Origin: Onchocerca lupi
Taxonomy: Eukaryota; Nematoda; Chromadorea; Rhabditida; Onchocercidae
Length of the DNA stretch: 64,000 nucleotides
Reading direction: 5' to 3'
Assembly (NCBI GenBank): GCA_028564675.1
Contig: JAOVVO010000015.1
Location: forward strand, 186,001-250,000
The notes beneath the pieces were generated by a model. It was not told where the DNA came from, ran no database searches, and saw only the letters and a list, made by a program, of their open reading frames with translations. Shown piece by piece: positions 12,671 to 26,707 of the stretch (positions within the stretch are counted from its first letter, which is position 1; the number at the start of each line of letters is the position of its first letter). The translations under genes and the position numbers were made by a program.

Positions 12671-14448
12671 TTTCAAAGATTTAAGATTTTGAACAAACGT
12701 TGACAGTTTTATCTAACTAGGCTAGTTTATTATAAAATTTAAAGTTTTTAGTAAAAAATTTATTTGTGGATTGATAGTAGAAATTCCTATGGATCTATCC
12801 GTTTGGAGTATTTTCGTTTTTTATTTCTATGATACTGTTTTTTTTATAACACTTCCAGAATGTCCTAACTGATTAGCTAATAAAAAGTCATCAGTTAAGG
12901 ATTATTCAATATAACACGCGGGTGTTTCTCAATTTATCTTATAACTATTTTTTCTCAATAGATAATTCGATTTTGATTTTGATCGATGGAGCTTGCTTGA
13001 TTTCGTTCTCCTCAATGGAAAATCACATTTTGATAATTAAATCTTCATTACAATGAATTTAAATTTACATACAATAGAAAATATTATGATAGAAGAGAGG
13101 AATGTCAGACTCAAAAAAGAGTTTTTGTTTATAAAATATGCATGAAAAGGATCAATAACATCGAGAACAACGAATTAAAATCCAGATGATTTCCTTTATC
13201 TTAAAATAATCTGAAGGATTTGTGATTATTAATTGAAGCCCATCTGTGCATCATCTCAAAACATATTCTTTAGTGTTAGCTTGAACTACAATACATATGT
13301 TGGTACGTTCTTATGTCAATTTAAATTTACTGATATATGTGTAGCATATGATAACAAATTTAGTATCTCTGATGATAGTATTTATTATTTATTTAAAAAA
13401 ATTTTAAACAGAAAATCTAACCGATTTGATGACTATATAATAATAGCTGATAGAATGTGCTGAATTAATTTTTGCTGAATAATCTTCTTTGCTTTGAAAT
13501 CTAGTTACTTCCTTCAATTCTCCGATCACAACGAACTGCGATTTTCGTAGCTTCATATGACTTCTTTCCTAGCTTCTTTCTGCCCCTTCGAATTCGGATC
13601 TGATTCGTAAATTGTATTATGAACCATAATTTTCCAATACTTAATCAACGTAACAGGATGAACTGCAAAACTATATTCCCCTTAATCACAGGTTTATCAA
13701 CAATTTGCGTTATTCGCAACTTTATTGCACTGGTTTTCAGGATTACTCCGTTATTTCCACGCAGGCGTATACGTACAAACTATCACTAATAAAGTTTCCT
13801 CAAGGATTGCAAATAATTTTTCACTGAATCTTTCCATCTCCACGATGTATTATAGGAAAGATTGTTGAAATGATGAATATTTACCAAATCCAAATTCTTA
13901 TTTCAGATTACAAATTTCTACTATTCAAAACCGATTAGGAATTTTTCTAACTCAAATATCACTTGCAATCGACTACTGTTTGTTCGAAGATACAGTTTTC
14001 TCTAATTTAACAACACTGATAAGCATTGATCAGGATTACAAAAGTAAAAAAGTTTGAAAAAATGACTATGATACTGTAATTTTATTAAAATCATTTTAAA
14101 CCCCTGCTATTAAATTGACATTGAGTGGTCTGTCATTACAATTGCAAAACTTTTAATTCGGTATTCATTTATCTAGATATTGGGTTGTCTGAGGATACTC
14201 TGCTAATATACATCTCTATCAAAATTAATCTTCTTATTTATTGTAACCAATATGTCATATTGCAAAGCAAAAGAAAATATCATCACCTCCAGGTATCATA
14301 TTCAAATAATCATATGGTAGAACAAATATCATCAAATATGTCTGTCGCAATTTTACTTTTGATTTTTTCCCGAAAGAATTCTTTTTCTGAAAAAGTGTAG
14401 TAAGAAAATGACACATCGACATTTTAAGTAGTATTACATTCGGCGTAA

Positions 14449-15990
14449 ATGAAAAAACTTATTTTTAGTTCGGAAACATGGTATAATTTCGATGATGCCG
14501 AGATCCAACTGTTGAGAAGATCTTGGAAAACAATAAAACCAGGAAAACAAACAGTTGCTTGTAACATATATAGAATGATCTTTGATCAGGTGTCTCCATA
14601 TATGTTCGTATATTTGAGTTGTAATGAGTAATTTCTACGAGTTCGAGATGAATTTTGGGGGTTATTTCTGGATGAAGTTCGGAATCTAACCTGTTCCATT
14701 ATCTTAAAAATGAAAGAGGCGATAAAATAATAAAAAACGGACAGATACAATAATAATAATGATAATGATAATAAACCATAGACATGAAAACAAATCCTAA
14801 GGCCGTAAAATAAAACAGTTGAAAGTTTTTATAACTGTTTTCAACATTATTCCTGGCTTCCACAGTATGGTCCTTGCCTAATTTCGAAATTATCATCATT
14901 AATTTGGATATCATTTGATGAAAATAACATAGTTTGAGATGAAGTTTATTTTATGTCAAATTGTGTTTATAATACATATTCCGATGTATTGGGAATATTT
15001 TTGCTTTCCAATTAGAAAGATGAATGTATGCAGATGTGCTAATATTAAAAAGGTGAAATTATTTGAAATTTAAAAAGATTTTAAAGATTTCTCAACTTCA
15101 ACTTATTCATCTTTGATAAGAAGTGATGGATAATTTTGTCTGAAACTAATTACAGTTTCTAATGAAACAAAAATTTTTCGAAGTTGCAGTGCCCTGAAGT
15201 CAGACAATTCTTTCCTTTCATGAATTTGGATTTGAAAAGTTGTGAAAAGAAAAATAAGAGATTTGTTTTTCAAGCTCTTCGTTTTATCCAGGTAGATATG
15301 ACCATCTTTAACGAAATAATTATTTCTAGTTTTTCCAACGATATTGCCATCCTAATGTTATCAGTATTGCTAAAATCCATTAGCTCGGAATAAATATTTG
15401 AAAATAAATTACCTCCAGAAATCCTAGGAAAATTATTGTACTTTATGGCATTACTACAAAGATTTGTTAGAAGAAAACGAGAGTTCGAACCATCTGGTGT
15501 GACATTACAGGTTTTGGAAAGTGGTATAAGCAACTTAGATGATCTGAAAGCATTTGATCCACTTTTGGATAATTTAGGACGAAGACACGGTAAACTTGAA
15601 TCGAGCATTGGCTTCCGACCTTACTATTGGTGAGAAATTTTTTGCTTTTAATAATGAATTATTGAAACAGAAATGTTATCACAGCTGCATGAAATTTGTA
15701 ATTCTTAATGGAACAGTTGTTCAAAAACGCAAATCACTAAATAAGTGTTCTATGTTGAAGATACTTTACGTTAAAATTTGTGTATGGTACTTTGAATGGA
15801 AATTATAGTTCTTTATCGGAAATGAAATAGCATATATTAAAGGTTGGTATTTCTGGAATGTTCAATACATCATATACGATTAGCATTACTCAATTCGAAA
15901 CTGGATCGTTGGAACAGAATCGATGTAGACAATGTGATCATTTTATGGAGGCATCTGATTTCCGGGATTTGTGAAAAGATTAAGGTTTAA
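14449..15990 (+). CDS. Nematode globin
   Basis: Exons 14449-14589, 15190-15291, 15511-15629 and 15843-15990 join in phase to about 169 residues. Globin signatures appear in order: helix A (AEIQLLRRSWKTI), the CD region (PEVRQFFPFM), an E-helix segment ending ALRFIQ, the F helix with the likely proximal haem-binding histidine in LGRRHGKL, then GFRPYYW, FLECSIHHIRLAL and a terminal helix with IILWRHLISGICEKI. The C helix/E7 ligand cannot be fixed by eye. Such nematode globins bind oxygen or act as redox sensors; the exact paralogue is unknown. The start is uncertain: ATG 14449 is in frame, but a good acceptor (tttttag at 14462-14468) suggests that an upstream exon ending in phase 2 could replace the first six residues. 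The stop used is GTT TAA directly after the last helix. A further splice at 15985 to an exon near 16120 is possible but gives no recognisable extension. Confidence 0.85.
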
Positions 15991-16296
15991 ATCATTGCAA
16001 TCTGATATATGTAATGATCATGCTAAGAGAATTTGAAATATCTTTTGATCTAAAATTTTCTTTGCTTTAATGTAATAACGGAGATTACGAAATTTCGAAT
16101 TAAATATTATATTATCAGAGATTATCAGTGAAGAACTTACTGATGATTAACAATTTTGAATTATAACACCTCTTCTGTACATAATATGATGGAATTAGTA
16201 CCACAATTTGCTGAATTTTTAAAGAAAAGAATATTAGCAGATTATCAGATATATCATTTTTTCATTTTAGAGATAAAGTTATACGATTTTCAGGAA

Positions 16297-16353
16297 GGAT
16301 ATCTAACAGATATAGCAAATCGAAAAGGGTATCTAACAAATATAGCAAATCGA
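16297..16353 (+). repeat. 30 bp tandem duplication
   Basis: Two units with TATCTAACA(G/A)ATATAGC followed by AAATCGA, starting at 16297 and 16327. They lie downstream of the globin stop in non-coding sequence. Confidence 0.85.
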
Positions 16354-19243
16354 TCAATGTCAAATGTTCATTCATCAGCAAAAATTTAAATTATTATCTG
16401 TGATGCCGCATTTCAAAATCATCAATCGAAAATTCAGGAATAATCAAGTTAGGTCATCTGGGTGGGTTTTGACCCACACAGATATCTTTTGATTTGATTG
16501 ATGAAATGCTTTCAGTAAATGTCAAACGGATCAGTTCACGAGATGGTTATTTTCACGTGATCATCGAGCTGATTGATTCATTTTTATGTTAAATCTTCCG
16601 TTTTAAATAAGAATATTGATTTGATAGTCATCAATATTGATGCATCGCGCCACAACAATATGGATTAAAATTGTATACAATAGTTTATCAGTAATACTTA
16701 TGGAATATTATGTGTTCATTCGGCATTGTTAAAATTTTAAGAAATATCGTCACTCCTGACAGAAATAACTTCTCATTCGGTGAATACTGTAGCTAGTGCA
16801 AATTGATACCTATTACATAAAGTATAGCAAAAATTTTTAATTTCGCTAATTGCGAAAAAATTTGCTTCACACACTAGACATGCACTTCCTAAAACAAGAT
16901 GATGAGAATAGAAGTAAAAAATGAAATGTTGAAGGTATTTGTTAATGTTTTTGAAAACTTCAATCTCGACATTAAGTTCGCCCAGATTGAAGCATTAAGT
17001 CCATACCTTTTCATATTGTTTTGATCCGATTTATACTATTTGCCATTCAATTTCAAAAACAGTGAGTGTTTTCCAATTATCCAAAATTCCGAACCAGTTT
17101 ACCACAATTCAATTATTTCGTCAATTTTTACTATCAATAATGATTATTGATTTTCGTTATATTGTTGTTACAATAGGCGAATTTATTGAAAGGTATGACG
17201 CTGCTGTTTTGAATTTCCAATGTGCCGAATGTCGAGTATTTCACTGATTATCGAAGAAAAATTGTGGAACTTTGCATCGAACAAAATAGATTAGACTCAT
17301 GAATTTTTTCATTCTATCGCTGAAATGATGAAATTTGTTAATAAGTGAAATCATCCGCAGAATCAATGTTATCAATAACTAGTTAACATTTGTTTGTTAT
17401 AAAAGTTTGAGAAAAATTTGCATTTAATTGATTAAGAATGTCAATCGTTCATTTATTCTGACTCAGACCTCTGTAGCCATCAAACTAGAAAGAAACTGCT
17501 AATGTTTGAATAAACTCTGTCTTCACGCAATTTATTCTACAAAAACTTTTCTGAAAGTTTTATAGAAATTCATTGCTGCTCTGGAACTCACTGATAATGA
17601 GAAGTTTTTTTGATATTATAAGAAAAAAAAATCGAAAATTTCAAAGAACAGGAATATATGCGGTTAAATAACAATGTAACTTTGTCGTCTCGTTGTAACG
17701 AGTAAAATTTTGTCCAAGAAATTAATGAATTGTTTAGATCTATCCTGAGTTAGGCACGTTAAATACTTAAGTTTAATATTCAGGAGGATCTATCCTGCAT
17801 TTCATTTCATTAATTATTAGTGCAGATATTTACCACTTCTACTTTTTGAAAAAAGCATTTGCAAATTAGAAAAATTTGTTTCAACATTTCATGAATGTGA
17901 AAAAATTATAGAAAAGTTTTATTTTTCCTAAAGTTATTTTCATTTGCAGCATTACATCTCAAACTGAAAAACATTTAAAATTTCAAACCGTGAGAATATC
18001 AGAATGAAATTTACGTCAAGATAAACAAATTTCTAACTATCTTTACAGAATCTAATTTTTGATATTATTCTGTTGAAACATAGCAGAAGTCCAAAATTAC
18101 CAGATCGTACTTTAAGTGGCGGACTTGATAACAGTCCTGATCCTTCGTGAGTTGATAAAAAGTTAATTCCCAAAGGAAAACAAAATCCACAATATTATTA
18201 CAGGGGATTGGATTTGTTCTGAAGATAGTAAAAAGAACCAAAAAATTTGTGCCAAAAAAGGAATTTTTCTGTTCGTGCATTCTCTGTGTGCTGAAGAGGT
18301 TATCTGGAACAGTGCTTCAGAAATCGGATTCTTTGTTGAAGTTGACATCGGATAGCATTTGTTTTTAAATGTGGACCAAAAAGAAACCACTTGAGTTGCA
18401 GCAGAGTATTTTACTCCAGTTGTGCAAACAGACGAACACCACTTCAGTACTTATATCTTATCCACCCGTACTTATGTCGATAGGTACTACATTTGACACC
18501 TATGAACAGCCCACAATAAATTAAAAACATCGAGGAACCCGACATTCTTACGAATATCGCAACGAAATTCATAGTTATAACTATAAATTTACGACAATAT
18601 ATCAACAACTATTGCAATAAAAATCGAGAAAATGGAGAAATTAATAAACGCTCCAATAACATTTTGTATCATATACGTGTAAAATTAAATTACAGCCGTT
18701 TGTAAACTGCGAAAATTTACAGTGATAATTTCAAAATCATTCGCAGAAATTTAAAAATTCACGACAGGAGCTAAAATGCAGCAGTTGTAAATATTGGTAA
18801 AATTTATGATACCAATAAAGTTTTCTAATTTTTTTTAAAATAAATTTTACTAAACCGTCAGGAACTAGACTTACACAAAAACAAAAAAAAAAAAAAAAAA
18901 AGAGAAAAATCTTTTCTAGAATATCTTTTCATTTCATTAAATTAAATTTAATTATTTATATCAGGATTTCATTTTTTTTTTCTTCTGAACAGAAATAGTT
19001 TTCGCTAGATTGATTCTTGGCCAAATTTGGCATCGCATACAATGTTCGCTTTAAACTTTGAATTTATCCACGACAAGTATTTCATTTCTGCATATCCTGG
19101 TCAATTACTCTATATTTAACTTCCGTAAGCACAGATTTATTGCCTTGAAATTCAAATTTTAATGATTAACTCACTCAAACGTTTAGTTCAGAAGTATCAC
19201 CTTCACTTCAAGGGAGACGTTCAGGTTTGATACCGAGATTGTG

Positions 19244-19321
19244 GATGATATCCGGCTAATTTTTTTCACCTCCGGAATGCGTTTGATGATATCCGATTAA
19301 TTTCTATCACCTCCGGAATGC
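19244..19321 (+). repeat. 41 bp tandem duplication
   Basis: Two units, each starting GATGATATCCG and ending CACCTCCGGAATGC, begin at 19244 and 19285 with few differences. Confidence 0.85.
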
Positions 19322-19719
19322 TATTTCTCTTCATTAAGCAAAGAGTAAGTGACGAGAGGGAGGGAACTCCAATGGTTATAATGAAAATGAAGGCGGCGTT
19401 GTTGTACGAAAGGATTGAGCCGCCCATTCCTGTCCTGATCTATCTGTCTGTCCCTCTCTCTGTCACTCATTTCTCTATCGCTCAGACTTCCTTTCTATGC
19501 ATATTATTTAGATATATATGTAGGTGCATGGTACACTAGCCGTTTACACCAGATGAAAGTTCGGGGGAGGGTTTGAGGGAGAAGAAGGGCGGGGGAATGT
19601 AAGGAATAAGACGAGAGATTATAGTACTTAAGAAATGAGACGAGAAATTTCTGGCTAAGCATAAATACGTCATTCTTGTGCTGCCGGGGTTTAGCCAATT
19701 TCCGGTGACAGTTCATCGG

Positions 19720-20240
19720 AAAAAGCGTTTCTGTTTCTGAAAAGTTTCCGGATTCATTTTCGACAGAGTGCAACTCTATTGTTGATCATTAATTTCTTGC
19801 GACGTCAAGTCACTGTTTTGTCTTAATTGCGCTACATTATCTCTGTGCTTCTTACTATTGCCTTTTATTTACAATAAGGACTTGAACGTTTCCGGAAATA
19901 ACGATTTTGTTGCTTATAAAACGATTATACTATAATATTTAGCAATAAAATGAGAAACTGTTTTTTTTTTCGTTATCTTAATCTTTTGTTTTCTAAAAAC
20001 GTTTCCGTTTCTGAAAAGTTTCCGGATTTATCGTTCAACAGAGTCATGAAGCTTTATTGTTGATCATTAATTTCATGACAACATCAAGTTATTGTCTTGT
20101 TTTAATTGTGTAACATTTTTATCTGTCCTGTTTCATTTATTTATGATAAGGATTGGAACGTTTCCGGAAACAGCGATTTTTGCTGCGCTTAAAACAATGA
20201 CACTCCAATGTTTAGCAGTAAATGAGAAACCATTTTTTTT
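19720..20240 (+). repeat. Diverged ~250 bp direct duplication
   Basis: Segment 19720-19970 resembles 19995-20240 along its whole length. Both contain TCTGAAAAGTTTCCGGATT, TTGTTGATCATTAATTTC, GAACGTTTCCGGAAA and AATGAGAAAC followed by a T run. Point changes and small indels separate the copies, so the duplication is old. Confidence 0.85.
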
Positions 20241-21153
20241 CTTTTTTTTTTTTTTTTTTGGTTACCTTAATCTTTATATTAGTAATTCGTTGGGAATTAA
20301 GGAGTAAGGCTGTACATTTGTTTGCACAATCTTGTTTTTATGTTAGCCGGTTAGTTAAGCTAAAAGCAAAGAGAATAGATTGAGCTAATTTCATTTAATT
20401 TCAAGATATTCCATCTGAAAAATATCTAAATATCCATGAATATTCAACCATTTTTACTAACAAGGTTAACTGTATTGATTTGGAAAATTATAAAACTGAA
20501 TTCAGAAACGTTGCACAATTGACTTTCATTCATTAATTCATTCCCTTGACACAGTTCAAATTTGGAACACTTAATAATCCTTCAGGTTGCAAATTTCCGA
20601 GTTCCTCTCCCAACTCTTTCGCATTCCTTTCCCCTTTATACATCATAGCATACGGTATTTCGAGATGAAGGGTACTTTTCTCGAGTTAATGCTAATAATT
20701 ACAAAGAATTGTTTTTTCACGAGTACGGTATGTTAAATCTGATGGCATTTGATGTTTAGTGCTTGCTTCATGTTGATTTCTTGTGCTAATTTCCTTATAC
20801 TAAGATTAAATTTATGTTAGAAGTTGTAAATGTAATTTTTTCCTCTCGGTTATGGGTAGCTTTTCATTTCAAATTTTCCTGACTATTCGAGAAATGGATA
20901 GAATTTGCAAATTTCTTAATCAGATAAGCAATTGCTTATGGAACATTGGAACATGCTTTTTGTTCTTAATGTACAATTTGATAATCCTACTTGTTATCCA
21001 TAAAATTAATACAAATCGTATTCGCTTACTTTTTTTTTACTATTCGCTTAGTAAATTGAACAAGCAATAAGCTATTGTCTAATTTCATGAATAATTATTC
21101 CAGGAAAATCATCAAGTGAAGTGAAGACCGCAAGGAAATACGATAGTGTGGTC

Positions 21154-21154
<1 letters not shown>

Positions 21155-21186
<32 letters not shown>

Positions 21187-21187
21187 A
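21155..21187. repeat. (TA)n microsatellite
   Basis: About 16 TA units with one interrupting G. Confidence 0.9.
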
Positions 21188-22380
21188 TGTGGACAGAACC
21201 ATCATTTATAATTACAATTACTCAGTTATTCATGATCTTCGGTAATTTGAAATTTTTAATTGCACGCCGCTTGCCGAATCTTTACTGGAATTCGTCAAAT
21301 CCATTGTTGGTTTTCTCTTTTTTCTTCTTTCTTTTTTTTTTTTTTTACTTTCAAAATAAAGTTTTTGCGTCTTTGAACCTAATTGAATCTCTTTTCCATT
21401 CATACATTCGTTTTTTTTTTTCCATTGATCTTGATCTAAACTGCATCTTCCTTACCCCAAATTTATTTAATGTTACCTTTAGTTTCCGGTATCATTCATG
21501 TTCTAACCATAATTTTAGCAAAAATCTCCCTTTTGAAAGAAAGTGAAATTCGTTGTTTCATATCCAACATGATGATAAGTATGAATTTTATTTTAATTTC
21601 ATATTTGAATTGCCATCAAGTTTTGTATAAACATCTGGTTAGTTTAAACAGTAATTTTTTGAATATCAGAAGCTAAAGCTTACGTTAATTAGTAAGATGT
21701 AAAATGTCAAATTATTTCCATATTGATTCAGCGCAAGACATACACAAAAGGCCAAATACTTTGACGATTTTGAAGATCGATAAGTTCTCACAGCTAGCAA
21801 ACCAATACTGAATAATTAAGGGCAAAGAATACAACAGGCTTCACATGGAAAATTCATTTGAAAAAAAATTTATTTATAAGGAATTTTTTCTAATAGCACT
21901 TCCTTGGGGTAAAGGAATTATATTTTAAAATCGCTTAGACAGAATGTAATAAATTTTCTTCAGAAATTGACAATTCCAGAAATATCCAAACGAAACGTTT
22001 GAATTCTCATTTTCATGAAACATTTTTTTTTTTTTTTTATTAAGGTACTTCGAACTTCTTTTGCACTATACACACTTGTTAACGATTATACTGCATTCGA
22101 CAAAACTTTTTCAATAATTTTTCAGAAAATCTTTTAAATCATAAAAGCACTTATCTATTTTGATTATGCAGACATATCTTATTAGTTTTACTTTAAGTAA
22201 AGTATTCAAAGTTATAAACACTTTAAGTTTTATCTGTAAATGAAAATTAAGCAGTGATTGATAGTTTGCAATGCGACATAAAGAGGTTCCATTTAAATCA
22301 AATTATGCTGAAATGGAGTGTTAAGCATGGGAAACAAAGTAGGAATATAATAGAGGTATTATTGGATTATTGTGGAGTGC

Positions 22381-22389
22381 ATGTGTGTG

Positions 22390-22424
<35 letters not shown>

Positions 22425-22430
22425 GTGCGC
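22381..22430. repeat. (TG)n microsatellite
   Basis: About 24 TG units with one TTTG interruption, ending in GCGCATGTGCATGC. Confidence 0.9.
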
Positions 22431-25400
22431 ATGTGCATGCATCTTCTTATCGCACCTTTTGCATGCAGTTAGGTGCATTAAATAATGGTAGTTGCAGCTT
22501 GCATCTTAAGCTTGATTAATGATGCTAAAAAGCTTGTTAGCATTTGCCTTTCGTAGATAACAAAGGAACTGGGAAGAATGAGAAGTTTGAAAGCATTGTT
22601 CAATCATTTTGAAATAAACATTTAAATCATTTCATTCCCGTAATGAAATTACTTTTTCATGAATAAGTATGAAAGTTTTTCTTCTAAAACTTTTCGATGT
22701 AAATTTCCAAATTTCGGCAAATTTTTCGAATGACCGCTGAATTATTTTCATTCTATAGTAGGCATAGAGGAAGACTATCCTTGTTATTCAAGTAAAAACA
22801 AATTGGTAAATACAGTGCTTGCAAATAAAATGAGTAGTTGTTGTTCATTAGGATTCATTTACAACGGAATTTCTCCCCATTCAGTCTGGCTTAATAGATT
22901 ATCAGTAATGTTTTTTCTTTTTTTCTTTTTTTTTTTTTTTTTTATAACCAATCCTAGAAGAGATGTAAATAAATATCGTATTTATTTCCCTAATTACTAT
23001 AGCATTCCCTAAATTTCTCAAAAATATTATTAGGAATTATAAAAAATTAAAGAGATAAGCGAGGAGGAAAAAAATGCTTTTAAATAATCAATAATTATTA
23101 ATAATTTCTTGCTGCACAAATTTCTTTTAAAATATCAAAATAAAACTCAAATTACGAATGTGTAATTACATTCGAAGCTTTGTTGGCGTTACTACCGCAC
23201 TATTGAACTTTTCATTAAAAAATAATAAATTGTTTTTCATTTTTAATTGGGATTCATCGTAGAAGCTCTATTCAAAGAGAAAAGATTTATAATCAGGACT
23301 ACTATTTTCATATACGTTTGGTACTCGAAATGGTGAAATTCTATTTATCGGAACGTTTTGGGTCGAATTAGAAAATGTTGGATATTTTTTTTATTTTGGT
23401 AGTTTTATTATGAGTTATCCAAATATCAAAGAAAGTGAACGTGAACTTTCATTTGGGGTTTGAATGGAATCGATGAGATCGAGGTGAATTAAGCAGTCAA
23501 AGTCATCAGGCAACACATAAATCATATCCCGACTGTATGTGGTATTGGCAGGAGCTTACTCTTTGACCTCAACAAGTATTTGTGCGAAGGTTATGATCGG
23601 CTTATTTGATATAAAATGATAACGTCTAACTTATGCGTTCAAACTCCTTGTATTGACCTATTTCGCGGACTTTTTGTTCCCAATCTTTTTTCCTTTCCTC
23701 TCTTCTAAAAAAGTATTTGTAGCAGGCAATTAATTCATCTAGATGGAGCTGATTTTATTCCTCTTTGTTTGAGATATCCCTAAAAGGAAAATTTTGAGGG
23801 ATGAATAGACTAAGCAAATAAAATTTCGAAATTTCAACTGCTCATCGATTTTTATTCTGTGAAAATCAAACTAACAGACAGTGATACTTTATTCGAAAAA
23901 CTAATCGTTTGCAGCAGTCATATCGAATTACGGAATATGTCATTTGATGACAAGTGTTTCACCTCTTTGTTTGGCGATTGTTTCCGGGTCAGAAACATCG
24001 AATTAAGCAATAGTCTCTCAACCGTTTGCTATTACACTCACTTATTGTTACGGCTGGAAACACCTGAAGTTTCTTGATTTTCACTCCGTATCCCGAGACG
24101 AAATGTCACTTTTCGACGAAGTTTGCTACTGCGAATCATTTTTTTTCCCTTGCACAAGTTTAAAAATGGAATAATTATTGAGAAGTAGCAAATTTTATCA
24201 TATTTGCAGGGATACGCTCATAAAGAAGTGACCTTTGTTACTTCTTTGCTTATTTACTTGCTTAACTTTATCTAAAACTCTCTAATTAAGTCGTATTTGT
24301 AACGAGTTGGATGTTCTTTGTTCATGCCGCACAGGTCATTTTTAGCATGCCATCTTTATTCCTGGAATTCTTTGTTCTTTAGTTTCGATGGGACCATCAG
24401 CTGGATATTTGTTTATCTGTTTTCCGCTTGTTATCTTTCAAGTTTTCGTTAATACTCTCTGTAACATAATATAATATTTCCATATATATTTATCATATGA
24501 AGACAAATAACAGTTACAAAGAGCCACCCTTAATGTTTTGTCGCTAATAAACTTTTTTTTTGTGAAAGAAATTATTCGATTAATTCCAATTTCGTTGAAA
24601 TAAATGCTCGGGAAAATCGGAATTTAAAAAATGAATTAGAATTAGATCTGTTTTTTGAAAATTGAAGAATTTAGTGGAAAGTTTTTCCTTTCATCGATCG
24701 AACCGTACGTCGGATTTCTGAATTGCTGCCAAATGGAAGAAGAAACAACGGAAACGATACTTTTCAATTTTCAAAATACGGATCTAGTTCAGAAGTTGGA
24801 CATACGGTTCGGTTTTTGGTAGGTGAAAATATTTGATGTAGAAGATTGATTGCATTGCGGCTCTTTTTTCTTATACTACAGTAAAAGCAAAAAATTTCGA
24901 TGGTAAAGAGACGGATGAAAAGATTCGATATTTTCGAGGAAAACCCTTAGATAATACTTATTTATTCCTTAATTGTTCGTTCTTTTCCTGATTCTTTTTG
25001 TTGCGCACTACTTAATCAAATTCTGTCCCTTCCCTTCCATTTCCAGTCATTGGAGCTTTGCTGACATTTTAAAAAATTTCAACAAATTTGAGAATTAGTA
25101 ATTTTTAACTGCTATATTGATTCAAATAAACAATGAATTTACTCCTTTATATTTTAGATAAAGGTCGAATCATTTCGATCATTGTATCAATCATTCCCTG
25201 GCATAACTTTTCCATCTGTTGAATTTGATTAATTGTTAATTTAAAAAAAAAAAAAAATTATTCAATGTTCAAATAAAAAAAAAAAAAAAACTCATTTAGA
25301 TATTGCATAAAAGAGATTTTCTGGAGGGAATCGAGGAAAAGAGACAGGATATTCAAGAGAGTTTATGAAGAGAGCTGGAAAGAGGTCATTCTGTTAGGGC

Positions 25401-26639
25401 GGAAGTAATAAAATCAAGGAAGCATGAAATGCTTAATATCATTAGTTTCTGCCCATTTAATAGGCAACTGTTCGACACATATCTATCTAATATCATCCAT
25501 GCTCGATTGTTGGTTGTTATGGTCTATTTTGAGGACAATATTTGTTCTGTATAAAAGTGTGTGCACAAAAGGAATGAAATGAAACGAGGCGTAACTTTAA
25601 ATGGTAACCTTTTGTCGTAGCGTTTATAGAGGTCATGCTACCTACCTTATCTACCTGCCACCTTCTTTACTCGTTTTGTTCAATTTGTCATCGATGAAGG
25701 GAAGGAAGGGTACAAACTTGAAAATAAACGATATGAAAATCGGTTTTCATCAGAAGAACTACTGAAATGATGAATGAGTGAGAAGGATATTATATATTTT
25801 GCTTCATGGATGGTTATTACTTTATTTGCTGAAGGTCATCTGGCCTAATCATTTTTAAATCCTTTTTCGTCGTTTTCTCTTTTTTTTTCTTTTGTCTGGA
25901 CATAATTCTATAAACAAATCATTTCTTTTACTTCATCTAATCAATCTTCTTTACCTATAGTTGTTATTCCTTATCAGTTTATGCATAATTTTCGGTAATT
26001 GAAACAAACATCAAATGTTATATTAAATCCTTGTGAAGGTGATATAAGTGCTACCGGTTTGGTCACTTCCACTCTTTTTTTAATTACAAATTCAAAAGCC
26101 GGACTAAAGTATGATTAGTTTATTATGCTCCTATGCTACCGAATAATCACATAAAGTGCAGGGACACTTTTTTCAGTATAAAATAGCCGGAATATCTTTT
26201 CAGCTGCTTTAATTATAGTTTGTTTCTTCTCATAAATCCCAGATTGTTCTGAAAAAAGAGGGATGAAGATTTGAGAGCATCTGGAATATATTAGTAAGAG
26301 GTCAAAATTAGGTAGAGGCTTACCAATTAACCTGTCCCTTCTGATTATTACTCTCACCAATTACAAATCTTTTATGATTGGAAGATCGAATTGTGGTAGG
26401 CGAATTAAATACGCATATGTAAATTAGCTTCTATAGCTATCAGTTGCGCTAAACAGGTTAGAACCACCTAAGAAATCTACTTCAAAAAAAAAGAAGGAAA
26501 TTTCCGTGAAATAAATTTAGAGGATTGAATTTGAAATAAAATGCAAACTTTAATAAAATATTCAACGGATCGAAATATTTATCAGTTTGTTAGATTTGAA
26601 ATGATTGCAGTAATAGCCGTAAATGCTATCTGATCAAGA

Positions 26640-26707
26640 TTTATTCAACGTTTTGGACCAAAATTTATTATTCAACGTTTTGAATGAGAATTTATTCAAC
26701 ATTTTGG
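26640..26707 (+). repeat. Three ~25 bp units, TTATTCAACGTTTTG
   Basis: Three imperfect copies with core TTATTCAAC(G/A)TTTTG at about 26640, 26665 and 26690. They keep one open frame (repeated FNVL-like peptide), but the surrounding open frame shows no known protein. Confidence 0.7.

Larger units (their letters stand above)
8273..14448. other. Intergenic tract without a supported gene
   Basis: No exon with convincing protein similarity was found between the PGAP2-like start and the globin. Present are many A/T runs, one repeat copy at 12590-12670 and a local duplication at 12022-12182. Regulatory DNA of either neighbour may lie here, but no specific site can be supported. Confidence 0.55.

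Noticed and set aside
16156..16389. ORF after the globin, considered as its last exon
   Set aside because: Sequence is not globin-like. It includes a tandem duplication, and the globin already ends after its terminal helix.
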